Shown one piece after another: positions 23,331 to 30,951 of a DNA stretch of 64,000 bases. The translations under genes were made by a program, and so were the position numbers. Positions within the stretch are counted from its first letter, which is position 1. Every line of letters starts with the position of its first letter. Origin of the DNA: Yanghanlia sp047501535 (lineage in GTDB: Bacteria; Pseudomonadota; Gammaproteobacteria; Burkholderiales; Burkholderiaceae_B); contig NZ_JAZDRJ010000005.1 in the NCBI RefSeq assembly GCF_047501535.1, forward strand, positions 150,593-214,592, given 5' to 3'. Under the pieces are notes generated by a model that searched no databases, was not told the DNA's origin, and saw only the letters and a list, made by a program, of their open reading frames with translations.

Positions 23331-24497
23331 ATGAACACAGCCGATTTCGACGTCGTCATACTCGGGGCCGGTCCGGCGGGCAATGCCCTGGCGCTGGCTT
23401 TGGCACACAAAGCGCGCGACCCATCCCGCATCGCCCTGGCAAGCCCTGCCGCACCGCGGCTGCCCCAATCAGGCAATACGGCTTCAGCCGGGATAGACCC
23501 GCGCTGCCTGGCTCTCAATCACGGCAGCCGTGTATTCCTGGAAACGCTTAACGCTTGGCCGCAAGCCGCTGCCGACATTCAGCAAGTGCATGTCTCGCAA
23601 CGGAACCGCCTGGGCCGCGTCATTATTGATCATCGCGAGCTCAACGTGCCGCGCCTGGGCAGCGTCGTGCGTTATGACGACGTGCTGGTCGCTCTACAGA
23701 ACGCGCTCGAGAGCAGCGGCGTCACTCGTATCGAGGCGCGCGCCCAACCCCGCCTGAGCGGGCAACACGTCGAGTGCCGCTATGAGGGCGGTGTCGTTAC
23801 CGCCCGGTTGGCTGTGCAATCCGATGGTGCCCGGCCCGAAGGTTTACAGCGCCACTACGGCCAACATGCCGTACTGAGTAACGTGCGGGCTTCGCGTCCG
23901 CAACCCGGCTGGGCTTACGAGCGCTTCACCCAGACCGGGCCACTGGCTGCCTTACCCCACCCCCAGGGTAACGACATCTACAGCATCGTCTGGTGTTGCA
24001 GCCCCGAACAGGCCGAAATGCTGCGCGGCTTGCCTGCCGCCGAGTTTGATCGCCTGTTGCACGAGCAGTTCGGCGACCGCTTGGGCTCTTTCGAAAGCGT
24101 CAGCCGGCGAGCTGTCTTCCCCTTGGCCCTGCATGCCGGGCCGTCACGCATCAATGCCCGCTGCATCGCCATTGGCAATGCAGCGCAAACCCTGCACCCT
24201 GTAGCCGGCCAGGGCCTGAACTTGGGCCTGCGCGATGTAGCTCAGCTTGCGCAAAGCCTGAGCCGTTGGCTGCTACGCCCGGAAAGCAATCCCGACCCGT
24301 TCTGTGTGGAGTTCACCCGCCGTCGGCGTGCGGATCGTTGGCTGACCATCGCCATTACCGACTTTTTGCCGCGCGTTTTTTCCACGCGCAACCCCCTGGT
24401 AGAACACGCAGGGGGCGCGGCGCTGCTGGCCATGGACATCTTCCCTCCGCTGCGCAACCAGCTGGCGCGCCAGCTCCTGGAAGGGCTGCGCAGTTGA
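23331..24497 (+). CDS. FAD-dependent UbiH/COQ6-family hydroxylase
   Basis: A 388-residue flavoprotein monooxygenase. The dinucleotide-binding GAGPAGNAL is at residues 12-20, and the second FAD motif reads CIAIGNAAQTLHPVAGQGLNLGLRD with Asn in the place of the usual Asp of GDAAH. Such enzymes hydroxylate the ubiquinone ring (UbiH, UbiF, UbiI) using FAD and oxygen at the membrane. Which ring position is modified cannot be told from sequence. The N-terminal ALASPAAP...AGIDPRCLALNHGS stretch is a normal substrate-domain start. No Shine-Dalgarno is seen before the ATG and the -10 box ends 9 bp before it, so the mRNA may be leaderless. Monocistronic. Confidence 0.85.
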   Translation: MNTADFDVVILGAGPAGNALALALAHKARDPSRIALASPAAPRLPQSGNTASAGIDPRCLALNHGSRVFLETLNAWPQAAADIQQVHVSQRNRLGRVIIDHRELNVPRLGSVVRYDDVLVALQNALESSGVTRIEARAQPRLSGQHVECRYEGGVVTARLAVQSDGARPEGLQRHYGQHAVLSNVRASRPQPGWAYERFTQTGPLAALPHPQGNDIYSIVWCCSPEQAEMLRGLPAAEFDRLLHEQFGDRLGSFESVSRRAVFPLALHAGPSRINARCIAIGNAAQTLHPVAGQGLNLGLRDVAQLAQSLSRWLLRPESNPDPFCVEFTRRRRADRWLTIAITDFLPRVFSTRNPLVEHAGGAALLAMDIFPPLRNQLARQLLEGLRS

Positions 24498-24580
24498 CCC
24501 TGCCCTAGCCCGCACTTGCTGCGTGCGGCGGCATCGCTTTGAAAGCAACCTTGATCAATCCCTGATCAGCCTTTCCAAAA

Positions 24581-24598
24581 GGGGGGTTAAAATCCCCC
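24581..24598 (+). promoter_or_regulatory. Hairpin covering the dusB ribosome-binding site
   Basis: GGGGG-TTAAAAT-CCCCC (with one extra G) forms a five-bp G-C stem; the 3' arm ends two bases before the dusB ATG and the 5' arm includes the only SD-like G run. It could control how much DusB and, by coupling, Fis is made. Confidence 0.5.
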
Positions 24599-24600
24599 GA

Positions 24601-25611
24601 ATGCGCATCGGCTCCTGGACTCTTTCCCATCCTGTCTTCGTTGCCCCCATGGCGGGGGTCACCGACCGCCCTTATCGACGCTTGTGCAAAGCGTTAGGGG
24701 CGGCTTATGCCGTGTCGGAAATGGCTGCCAGCAACCCCAAGCTCTGGAACAGCGTCAAAACGGCACGCCGGCTGGATCACCAGGGAGAAACCGACCCTAT
24801 CGCCGTGCAGATTGCCGGCTCCGACCCCGAAATGATGGCCGAAGCGGCGCGCTACAACATCGAGAAAGGCGCCCACATTATCGACATCAACATGGGGTGC
24901 CCGGTGAAGAAGGTCTGCAATGTGGCTTCGGGTTCGGCCCTGTTGCGCGATGAGGCGTTGGTTGCCGAAATACTGAAAAGTGTCGTGGCAGCCTGCCGCC
25001 CCTACGATGTCCCCGTAACACTCAAAACCCGCACCGGCTGGGATCACGCTTCGCGTAATGCCGTACGCATCGGGCAGCTCGCTCAGGATATCGGCATTGC
25101 CGCCCTGACCCTGCACGGCCGCACGCGCTGCGACCTCTACCGAGGCGAGGCGGAATACGACACTATTCGCGAAGTCAAACTCAACCTCGATATCCCTGTT
25201 ATCGCTAATGGGGATATCGATAGTCCCGAAAAGGCGCGCGAGGTATTAGAGTATACGGGGGCCGATGCCGTCATGGTCGGCCGCGCCGCACAGGGTCGGC
25301 CCTGGATCTTCCGCGAGATCAGCCATTACCTGGCAACGGGAACGCGCCTGGCGCCGCCTACTTGGGGCGAACTCCGGCACTGCCTGCTGGATCACCTGGA
25401 AGATCACTACCAGTTCTATGGCGAATATACGGGTGTGCGCACCGCCCGCAAGCACATCGGCTGGTATGTTGAAGGCCTCCCCCAGGCAGAGCAATTGCGA
25501 CAACGCATCAACAAAAGTGAAACAACTCGAGATCAGGTTGCAGCACTGCAGTCTTGGCTCGACCAATTCTCCACCAATGAAACCATAGAGATTCACGCCA
25601 TTGCAGCGTGA
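24601..25611 (+). CDS. dusB: tRNA-dihydrouridine synthase B
   Basis: A 336-residue FMN enzyme that reduces uridines to dihydrouridine in tRNA (position 17 in E. coli). FVAPMAGVTDRPYR (residues 13-26) is the FMN-binding strand, and Cys100 in DINMGCPVKKV is the catalytic cysteine. TLKTRTGWD, LHGRTRCDLYRG and IANGDIDSPEKA (last FMN loop) complete the pattern. ATG at 24601 gives MRIGSWTLSHP, the expected DusB N-terminus. Followed by fis after 25 bp, the same dusB-fis operon as in gamma- and betaproteobacteria. A hairpin lies at the ribosome-binding site. Confidence 0.95.
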   Translation: MRIGSWTLSHPVFVAPMAGVTDRPYRRLCKALGAAYAVSEMAASNPKLWNSVKTARRLDHQGETDPIAVQIAGSDPEMMAEAARYNIEKGAHIIDINMGCPVKKVCNVASGSALLRDEALVAEILKSVVAACRPYDVPVTLKTRTGWDHASRNAVRIGQLAQDIGIAALTLHGRTRCDLYRGEAEYDTIREVKLNLDIPVIANGDIDSPEKAREVLEYTGADAVMVGRAAQGRPWIFREISHYLATGTRLAPPTWGELRHCLLDHLEDHYQFYGEYTGVRTARKHIGWYVEGLPQAEQLRQRINKSETTRDQVAALQSWLDQFSTNETIEIHAIAA

Positions 25612-25636
25612 ACCGCAACTAGAGCACTTCCTTATC

Positions 25637-25876
25637 ATGAGCCACATCAATCCCCTGGAACAATCCGTGCGTGCCCAACTTGAGCGCTACTTCACGGATC
25701 TGGGCGACTCCGAGCCCCGCGACATGCTCGCCATGGTCCTGACCTGCGTTGAGCGCCCGGTTCTGCAGGTCGCCTTGGAAAAGTCCAACGGCAATCAATC
25801 CAAAGCCGCCACTATGCTGGGTATTACCCGCAGCACGCTGCGCAAGAAACTGCTGGCTCACGACCTGCAACCCTGA
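25637..25876 (+). CDS. fis: Fis nucleoid/DNA-bending protein
   Basis: A 79-residue Fis of the shorter betaproteobacterial type. The C-terminal helix-turn-helix SNGNQSKAATMLGITRSTLRKKLLAHDL covers residues 54-76 and the core helix PRDMLAMVLTCVERPVLQVALEKS precedes it. It lacks much of the flexible N-terminal beta-hairpin arm of E. coli Fis (98 aa), which is needed for Hin/Gin inversion but not for DNA bending. It activates rRNA promoters and organises chromatin. It is co-transcribed with dusB, and purH follows 26 bp later. Confidence 0.93.
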   Translation: MSHINPLEQSVRAQLERYFTDLGDSEPRDMLAMVLTCVERPVLQVALEKSNGNQSKAATMLGITRSTLRKKLLAHDLQP

Positions 25877-25901
25877 TTCTTTCTTCCTTCACTGAAATCA
25901 C

Positions 25902-27494
25902 ATGAAAATCCAGACCGCCCTCCTTTCTGTATCCGACAAGTCGGGCATTGTCGATTTCGCCCAGGCGCTTGTCAGCCGTGGCGTGCGTATTCTTTCTACT
26001 GGTGGAACGGCCAAGCTGCTGGCCGAGTCCGGCGTCAAGGTAACGGAAGTCGCTCAGCACACGGGTTCCCCCGAAATTCTTGACGGTCGCGTCAAGACGC
26101 TGCACCCAAAAATTCACGGTGGTCTGCTGGCCCGCCGCGACAGTGCTGAACACATGCAGGCACTGGAAGAACACGGCATCGAGCGCATCGACCTGCTGGT
26201 TGTGAACCTGTACCCGTTTCGTGAAGCGATCGCCAAGGCGGGCTGCACCTTCGCAGACGCCATCGAAAACATTGATATCGGCGGGCCTGCCATGTTGCGC
26301 GCCGCCGCAAAGAATCACGGCACGCAGGTGGGCGGCGCCACTGTGGTCATCGACCCTGCCGACTACCGCCGTGTGCTGGCTGAAATGGACGGGCCACAAG
26401 GCGCGCCTTCATACGGCTTGCGCCTGGAACTTGCCGCCAAGGTCTATGCTCACACCGCCGCCTACGACGGTGCAATCGCCAGCTACCTCAGCAGCCTTGT
26501 GAGCAATGAGCCTGAACAAGACCAACCGGCGGAACGCAATGACTGGCCACGCGTCCTGACCCTGCAGCTCAAGCAGAATCAAGTACTGCGCTATGGCGAA
26601 AACCCGCACCAAAAAGCTGCTTTCTACGTCGACCCTTCCGTAGCTCCCGGCCTGCTGGGCAGCTACACCCAGTTGCAGGGCAAAGAACTGTCCTACAACA
26701 ATATTGCTGACGCCGATGCCGGCTGGGAATGCGTGCGTGGCTTCGAGTCCGCCGCCTGCGTCATCATCAAACACGCCAATCCGTGTGGCGTCGCAATTGG
26801 TGCGACGCCCCTGGAAGCCTATGAAAAGGCGTTCAAGACCGACCCGACGTCCGCATTCGGCGGCATCATCGCCTTCAACCGCCCCATCGACGGCGCCACC
26901 GCAGAAGCGATCAGCAATCAATTTGTCGAAGTGGTTCTGGCACCCGAATACTCTTCCCAGGCTATGACGGTATTCGCAGCCAAGAAAAACGTACGCCTAT
27001 TGCAGATACCGCTGGGCGACGGTCACAACGCCTTTGATGTAAAACGCGTGGGCGGCGGCTGGCTGGTGCAGAACCCCGATGATTTCCGCGTGCCTGACGC
27101 CGACTTCCGCGTCGTGACTAAGCTGCAGCCTACCGAGGCCCAAATGCAGGATCTCCGCTTCGCCTGGAAAGTGGCGCAATACGTGAAATCCAACGCCATC
27201 GTCTTCGCCGGCGGCGGTATGACACTTGGCGTAGGCGCGGGCCAAATGAGCCGGGTAGACTCCGCCCGCATTGCTTCCATTAAGGCTCAGAACGCCGGCC
27301 TGTCTCTGGCAGGTTCCGCTGTCGCTTCCGACGCCTTCTTCCCCTTCCGCGACGGTCTGGATGTCGTGGTCGATGCCGGAGCGGGCTGTGTAATTCAACC
27401 GGGTGGCAGCATACGCGACGACGAAGTTATCGCCGCCGCCGACGAGCGTGGCATACCGATGGTGTTTACCGGCACCCGCCACTTCCGCCACTGA
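25902..27494 (+). CDS. purH: Bifunctional AICAR formyltransferase/IMP cyclohydrolase
   Basis: A 530-residue enzyme for the last two steps of purine synthesis. The N-terminal IMP cyclohydrolase domain starts with TALLSVSDKSGIVDFAQAL and has LSTGGTAKLL and RVKTLHPKIHGGLL. The C-terminal transformylase domain contains LRYGENPHQKAAFY and the KHANPCGVA motif with catalytic Lys and His; GAGCVIQPGGSIRDDEVI ends the protein. The length equals E. coli PurH (529). It lies between fis and ruvC and its stop overlaps the ruvC ATG by one base (TGATG). Confidence 0.97.
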   Translation: MKIQTALLSVSDKSGIVDFAQALVSRGVRILSTGGTAKLLAESGVKVTEVAQHTGSPEILDGRVKTLHPKIHGGLLARRDSAEHMQALEEHGIERIDLLVVNLYPFREAIAKAGCTFADAIENIDIGGPAMLRAAAKNHGTQVGGATVVIDPADYRRVLAEMDGPQGAPSYGLRLELAAKVYAHTAAYDGAIASYLSSLVSNEPEQDQPAERNDWPRVLTLQLKQNQVLRYGENPHQKAAFYVDPSVAPGLLGSYTQLQGKELSYNNIADADAGWECVRGFESAACVIIKHANPCGVAIGATPLEAYEKAFKTDPTSAFGGIIAFNRPIDGATAEAISNQFVEVVLAPEYSSQAMTVFAAKKNVRLLQIPLGDGHNAFDVKRVGGGWLVQNPDDFRVPDADFRVVTKLQPTEAQMQDLRFAWKVAQYVKSNAIVFAGGGMTLGVGAGQMSRVDSARIASIKAQNAGLSLAGSAVASDAFFPFRDGLDVVVDAGAGCVIQPGGSIRDDEVIAAADERGIPMVFTGTRHFRH

Positions 27495-28036
27495 TGCGTA
27501 TTCTGGGCATCGACCCTGGCCTGCGGCGCACGGGCTTTGGTGTCATCGACGTCCACGGCCCGCGGCTGCATTACGTAGCCAGCGGCACTATTGTCGTGCC
27601 CAGCAACCTTAGTCTGGCCGCTCGCCTCAAGACCATCCTGGACAACATCCGTGAAGTGGCCGGGCAACACCAGCCCGATATCGCGGCCATGGAAAAGGTC
27701 TTTCTGAACACCAACCCGACTTCTACCCTGCTATTGGGCCAAGCACGCGGCGCCGCCATGTGCGGCTTGGCCGACTCAGGGTTGGAAGTTCACGAATACA
27801 CGGCGCTACAAGTCAAGAAAGCAGTAGTCGGCACGGGCCGGGCCGCCAAAGAACAAGTCCAGCACATGGTTCAGCGCCTGCTGGCCCTCAACGGCCTGCC
27901 CTCCGCAGACTCCGCCGACGCCCTGGCCTGCGCCATTTGCCATGCTCATACCCAGCCGTTGGCCGCCACCCTGGCTCAAGGCCATCTTGGCCAGAGCAGC
28001 ATGCGGCGCATACGCAACGGCCGCCTGCTGGGCTGA
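27494..28036 (+). CDS. ruvC: Crossover junction endodeoxyribonuclease RuvC
   Basis: A 180-residue Holliday junction resolvase. Asp7 in GIDPGLRRTGFGV, the Glu of AAMEKVFLN, and the acidic pair in SADSADALACAICH are the four metal-binding carboxylates of RuvC. GQARGAAMCGLADSG is also typical. It cuts symmetrically at the junction during recombination repair, guided by RuvAB. Its ATG is shared with the purH stop, and ruvA starts 28 bp downstream. The ruvB gene is not next in line (see the dehydratase). Confidence 0.96.
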   Translation: MRILGIDPGLRRTGFGVIDVHGPRLHYVASGTIVVPSNLSLAARLKTILDNIREVAGQHQPDIAAMEKVFLNTNPTSTLLLGQARGAAMCGLADSGLEVHEYTALQVKKAVVGTGRAAKEQVQHMVQRLLALNGLPSADSADALACAICHAHTQPLAATLAQGHLGQSSMRRIRNGRLLG

Positions 28037-28063
28037 CACATGACTACGCCCTGAGAGAACCCC

Positions 28064-28636
28064 ATGATCGGACGCATACACGGCACATTGCTGGAAAAGA
28101 ACCCGCCTACCATCTGTATAGACGTGGGCGGCATTGGCTACGAGATCGACGTGCCTATGAGCACGCTTTACAAACTGCCGGACGTCGGCGCTCAGGTCAC
28201 CCTGCACACCCATCTGCAAGTGCGCGATGACGCTCACATTATGTATGGATTTTCTTCCAAAGCTGAGCGCAGCGCATTTCGTGCACTCATCAAGGTAACC
28301 GGGGTCGGGGCACGCATTGCTTTAGCAGTGCTATCCGGCATGAGCGTGGAAGAGCTTTCCAGCGCCATCACGCTGCAGGAAACCGGGCGACTGACTCAAG
28401 TACCGGGCATCGGCAAGAAAACCGCCGAACGCTTGCTGCTGGAACTGCGCGGCAAACTGGGAGCGGATATTGGCATAGCCGCTACGCCCGTTGCAGGCGG
28501 GCAGTCGGATATTCTTAACGCCCTACTTTCTTTGGGCTATTCCAGCGCCGAAACTCAGAAAGCGCTCAAAGCCTTGCCCGCTGACGTAGACGTGGCGGAA
28601 GGCATTCGCTTGGCGCTGAAATCCATGGCGCGCTAA
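28064..28636 (+). CDS. ruvA: Holliday junction branch migration protein RuvA
   Basis: A 190-residue tetrameric junction-binding protein, start MIGRIHGTLLEKNPPTICIDVGGIGYEIDVPMST. LIKVTGVGARIALAVLSGM and LTQVPGIGKKTAERLLLELRGKL are the two helix-hairpin-helix motifs that hold the four-way junction. The third domain (ILNALLSLGYSSAETQKALKAL) contacts RuvB. GAGAG lies before the ATG. Followed by a strong bidirectional terminator. In most proteobacteria ruvB follows directly; here an unrelated gene on the other strand lies between. Confidence 0.96.
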   Translation: MIGRIHGTLLEKNPPTICIDVGGIGYEIDVPMSTLYKLPDVGAQVTLHTHLQVRDDAHIMYGFSSKAERSAFRALIKVTGVGARIALAVLSGMSVEELSSAITLQETGRLTQVPGIGKKTAERLLLELRGKLGADIGIAATPVAGGQSDILNALLSLGYSSAETQKALKALPADVDVAEGIRLALKSMAR

Positions 28637-28641
28637 AAAAT

Positions 28642-28674
28642 TGGGGCGCCGTTCGTTCACGCGCCCCATTTTTT
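28642..28674. terminator. Bidirectional terminator after ruvA
   Basis: An 8-bp stem TGGGGCGC / GCGCCCCA with an 11-nt loop is flanked by A6 on the left and T6 on the right. It serves ruvA on the plus strand and, with the A run read as T, the convergent dehydratase gene on the minus strand. Confidence 0.92.
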
Positions 28675-29644
28675 ATACCTCTTGCGCCATATAGGCCGCA
28701 TAGCTGGCGAGATCCACATTTCCGCCACTGAGAATCACACCCACCCGCATGCCGCGCACCGGCACAATTTCGCGCAGCACTGCCGCCGCGCCCAAGCAGC
28801 CGGTCGGCTCCACCACAAGCTTCATGCGCTCGGCAAAAAATTGCATGGCGGCCACGAGCTTTTCATCAGGAACGGAAAGAATATCGTGAGCGTAGCGCTC
28901 GATAATGGGAAAGGTGAGTTCACCCAATGCCTGAGTCAGCGCACCATCCGCAATCGAACGAGGCGGGTCGATACGTACGATTTCGCCCTTGTTGAAGGAT
29001 TGCTGGCCATCATTTCCCGCCTGAGGCTCCACACCGTACACCAGGCATTCCGGCGCCAACGCATGGGCGGAGAGCAGAGAACCCGCCAACAACCCGCCGC
29101 CGCCTAAGGGCACGAACAGCGCATCCAGCCCGCCTACGTCTTCGATAAGCTCCATCGCAGCCGTGCCCTGCCCGGCGATCACGTCCGCATGATCAAACGG
29201 CGGGATCAGGGTGAGCCCTTCTTTTTCCACCAGATCCTGCGCAACCTGTTCACGACTCTCGGTTTCACGATCGTAGGGAATAATGCGCGCGCCGTAGCTA
29301 GCTGCTGCATTGCGTTTGGCCTTGGGCGCATCCAACGGCATAACAATTGTGGCGGTCACCCCTAATGTCCGGGCGGCGCGGGCAATGGCCTGCCCATGGT
29401 TGCCGGAAGAATAGGTCACAACCCCTGCGGCTCGCTCGGCTTGGCTTAACTTGGCTATGGCGTTGTAAGCACCACGGAACTTAAAGGCGCCTACCCGTTG
29501 CAGGTTTTCACATTTGAAGAAAACTTCGGCATCCAGACGGCCGTTAAGTGTTTGAGATGTCAGTACGGGAGTGCGATGCGCAACACTGCGCAGGCGCTCA
29601 GCCGCTTCCTGGACATCTTGAAATTTAGGCAAAGCAAGGGACAT
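28673..29644 (-). CDS. PLP-dependent threonine/serine dehydratase-like enzyme
   Basis: A 323-residue fold type II PLP enzyme. Lys55 in NLQRVGAFKFRGAYNA forms the Schiff base, SSGNHGQAIARAA binds the substrate carboxylate, and PLGGGGLLAG holds the PLP phosphate. There is no C-terminal ACT regulatory domain, so it is not the isoleucine-feedback IlvA. The KFRGA form and the length match serine racemase, threo-3-hydroxyaspartate ammonia-lyase or catabolic threonine dehydratase; I cannot choose between them. It separates ruvCA from ruvB and is transcribed against ruvA. A GGAG site is 11 bases before the ATG. Confidence 0.85.
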   Translation of the reverse strand: MSLALPKFQDVQEAAERLRSVAHRTPVLTSQTLNGRLDAEVFFKCENLQRVGAFKFRGAYNAIAKLSQAERAAGVVTYSSGNHGQAIARAARTLGVTATIVMPLDAPKAKRNAAASYGARIIPYDRETESREQVAQDLVEKEGLTLIPPFDHADVIAGQGTAAMELIEDVGGLDALFVPLGGGGLLAGSLLSAHALAPECLVYGVEPQAGNDGQQSFNKGEIVRIDPPRSIADGALTQALGELTFPIIERYAHDILSVPDEKLVAAMQFFAERMKLVVEPTGCLGAAAVLREIVPVRGMRVGVILSGGNVDLASYAAYMAQEV

Positions 29645-29805
29645 TCCGGTTTCCGCTCCAACTTATAAAATTACCTCCATGATATATGAAGGATTGGTGC
29701 CGCTTGACCCTTCCCGCCTTTTTACCGCTCTTCCAAACGTATCCAGCCCCTCTCCGGCGTTCTATACTAGGGCGTCTATTCCTGTAAATATAAACAGCTG
29801 CTTTC

Positions 29806-30873
29806 ATGGCCATACACTCCGACGCCCTGGCGCCCGCGGCCCAGCCCGAGCGCATCGTCACCCCCCAGAGCGCTTCCCCTAACGAAGACTCCATAGAACG
29901 CGCCCTGCGCCCGCGCGCCCTACAGGAATACATCGGGCAGCAGCGGGTGCGAGAACAGCTTGAAATCTTCATTCAGGCTGCGCGCGCACGCCAGGAAGCC
30001 CTTGATCACGTTCTGCTGTTCGGGCCGCCGGGCCTGGGCAAAACCACGCTAGCCCACATCGTCGCCCACGAAATGGGCGTGCAACTGCGCCAAACATCCG
30101 GCCCGGTGCTTGAGCGCCCCGGCGATCTTGCCGCCTTGCTCACCAACCTCGAAAAGAACGACGTACTGTTTATTGACGAGATCCACAGGCTGTCGCCGGT
30201 GGTGGAGGAAATCCTTTACCCCGCGCTGGAAGACTTCCAGATCGACATCATGATTGGCGAAGGCCCGGCAGCACGCAGCGTAAAAATCGACTTGCAGCCG
30301 TTCACCCTGGTGGGCGCCACAACGCGGGCCGGCATGCTGACCAACCCTCTGCGCGACCGCTTCGGCATAGTGTCGCGGCTGGAATTTTATTCAGCTGAAG
30401 ATCTCGCCCAGATCGTTGAACGCAGCGCCCGGTTGCTGAACGCCGGCGCCAGCCGGGAAGGCGCCGCAGAAATCGCCCGCCGTTCGCGTGGCACACCACG
30501 CATTGCCAACCGTCTGCTGCGCCGTGTACGCGATTATGCCGAGGTCAAGGCCGAGGGCCGTATTGACACCGAAACCGCCTCGGCCGCACTCACCATGCTA
30601 GAGGTTGACCCTATGGGGCTGGATCTCATGGACCGCAAGCTGCTGGAAGCCATTGTGCATAAATTCGACGGCGGCCCGGTTGGGGTCGATAGCCTAGCTG
30701 CAGCGATTGGCGAAGAGCGCGACACAATCGAAGATGTCATCGAACCGTATCTGATTCAAACCGGCTTTCTGCAGCGCACTCCACGCGGGCGCATCGCCAC
30801 GCGCGCCACATGGCAGCACCTGGGCCTGACACCTCCCACGGGCGCAGGCAGCGGCAGCGCAGAACTCTTCTAA
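29806..30873 (+). CDS. ruvB: Holliday junction branch migration ATPase RuvB
   Basis: A 355-residue AAA+ motor of RuvAB. Residues 73-80 are the Walker A GPPGLGKT; Walker B is LFIDEIHRL; sensor 1 lies in LVGATTRAG and the Arg finger region is RDRFGI. The C-terminal winged helix contains VDSLAAAIGEERDTIEDVIEPYLIQTGFLQRTPRGR. The first 25 residues (AIHSDALAPAAQPERIV) are a variable extension. The ATG has only a weak ribosome-binding site. Together with ruvC and ruvA it completes RuvABC, but from its own promoter. Confidence 0.96.
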   Translation: MAIHSDALAPAAQPERIVTPQSASPNEDSIERALRPRALQEYIGQQRVREQLEIFIQAARARQEALDHVLLFGPPGLGKTTLAHIVAHEMGVQLRQTSGPVLERPGDLAALLTNLEKNDVLFIDEIHRLSPVVEEILYPALEDFQIDIMIGEGPAARSVKIDLQPFTLVGATTRAGMLTNPLRDRFGIVSRLEFYSAEDLAQIVERSARLLNAGASREGAAEIARRSRGTPRIANRLLRRVRDYAEVKAEGRIDTETASAALTMLEVDPMGLDLMDRKLLEAIVHKFDGGPVGVDSLAAAIGEERDTIEDVIEPYLIQTGFLQRTPRGRIATRATWQHLGLTPPTGAGSGSAELF

Positions 30874-30888
30874 GTTGCCTCTGAAATC

Positions 30889-30917
30889 CTTTGGCGGAAG
30901 GCCCACCGCCGCCAAAG
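30889..30917. terminator. Hairpin between convergent ruvB and recQ
   Basis: A perfect 9-bp stem CTTTGGCGG / CCGCCAAAG with an 11-nt loop follows the ruvB stop by 16 bp and precedes the recQ stop. There is no U run on either strand, so termination is likely but may need a factor. Confidence 0.5.
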
Positions 30918-30951
30918 ACACATGCCGTGCAGTGGCTTATTCAGAGTTTTT

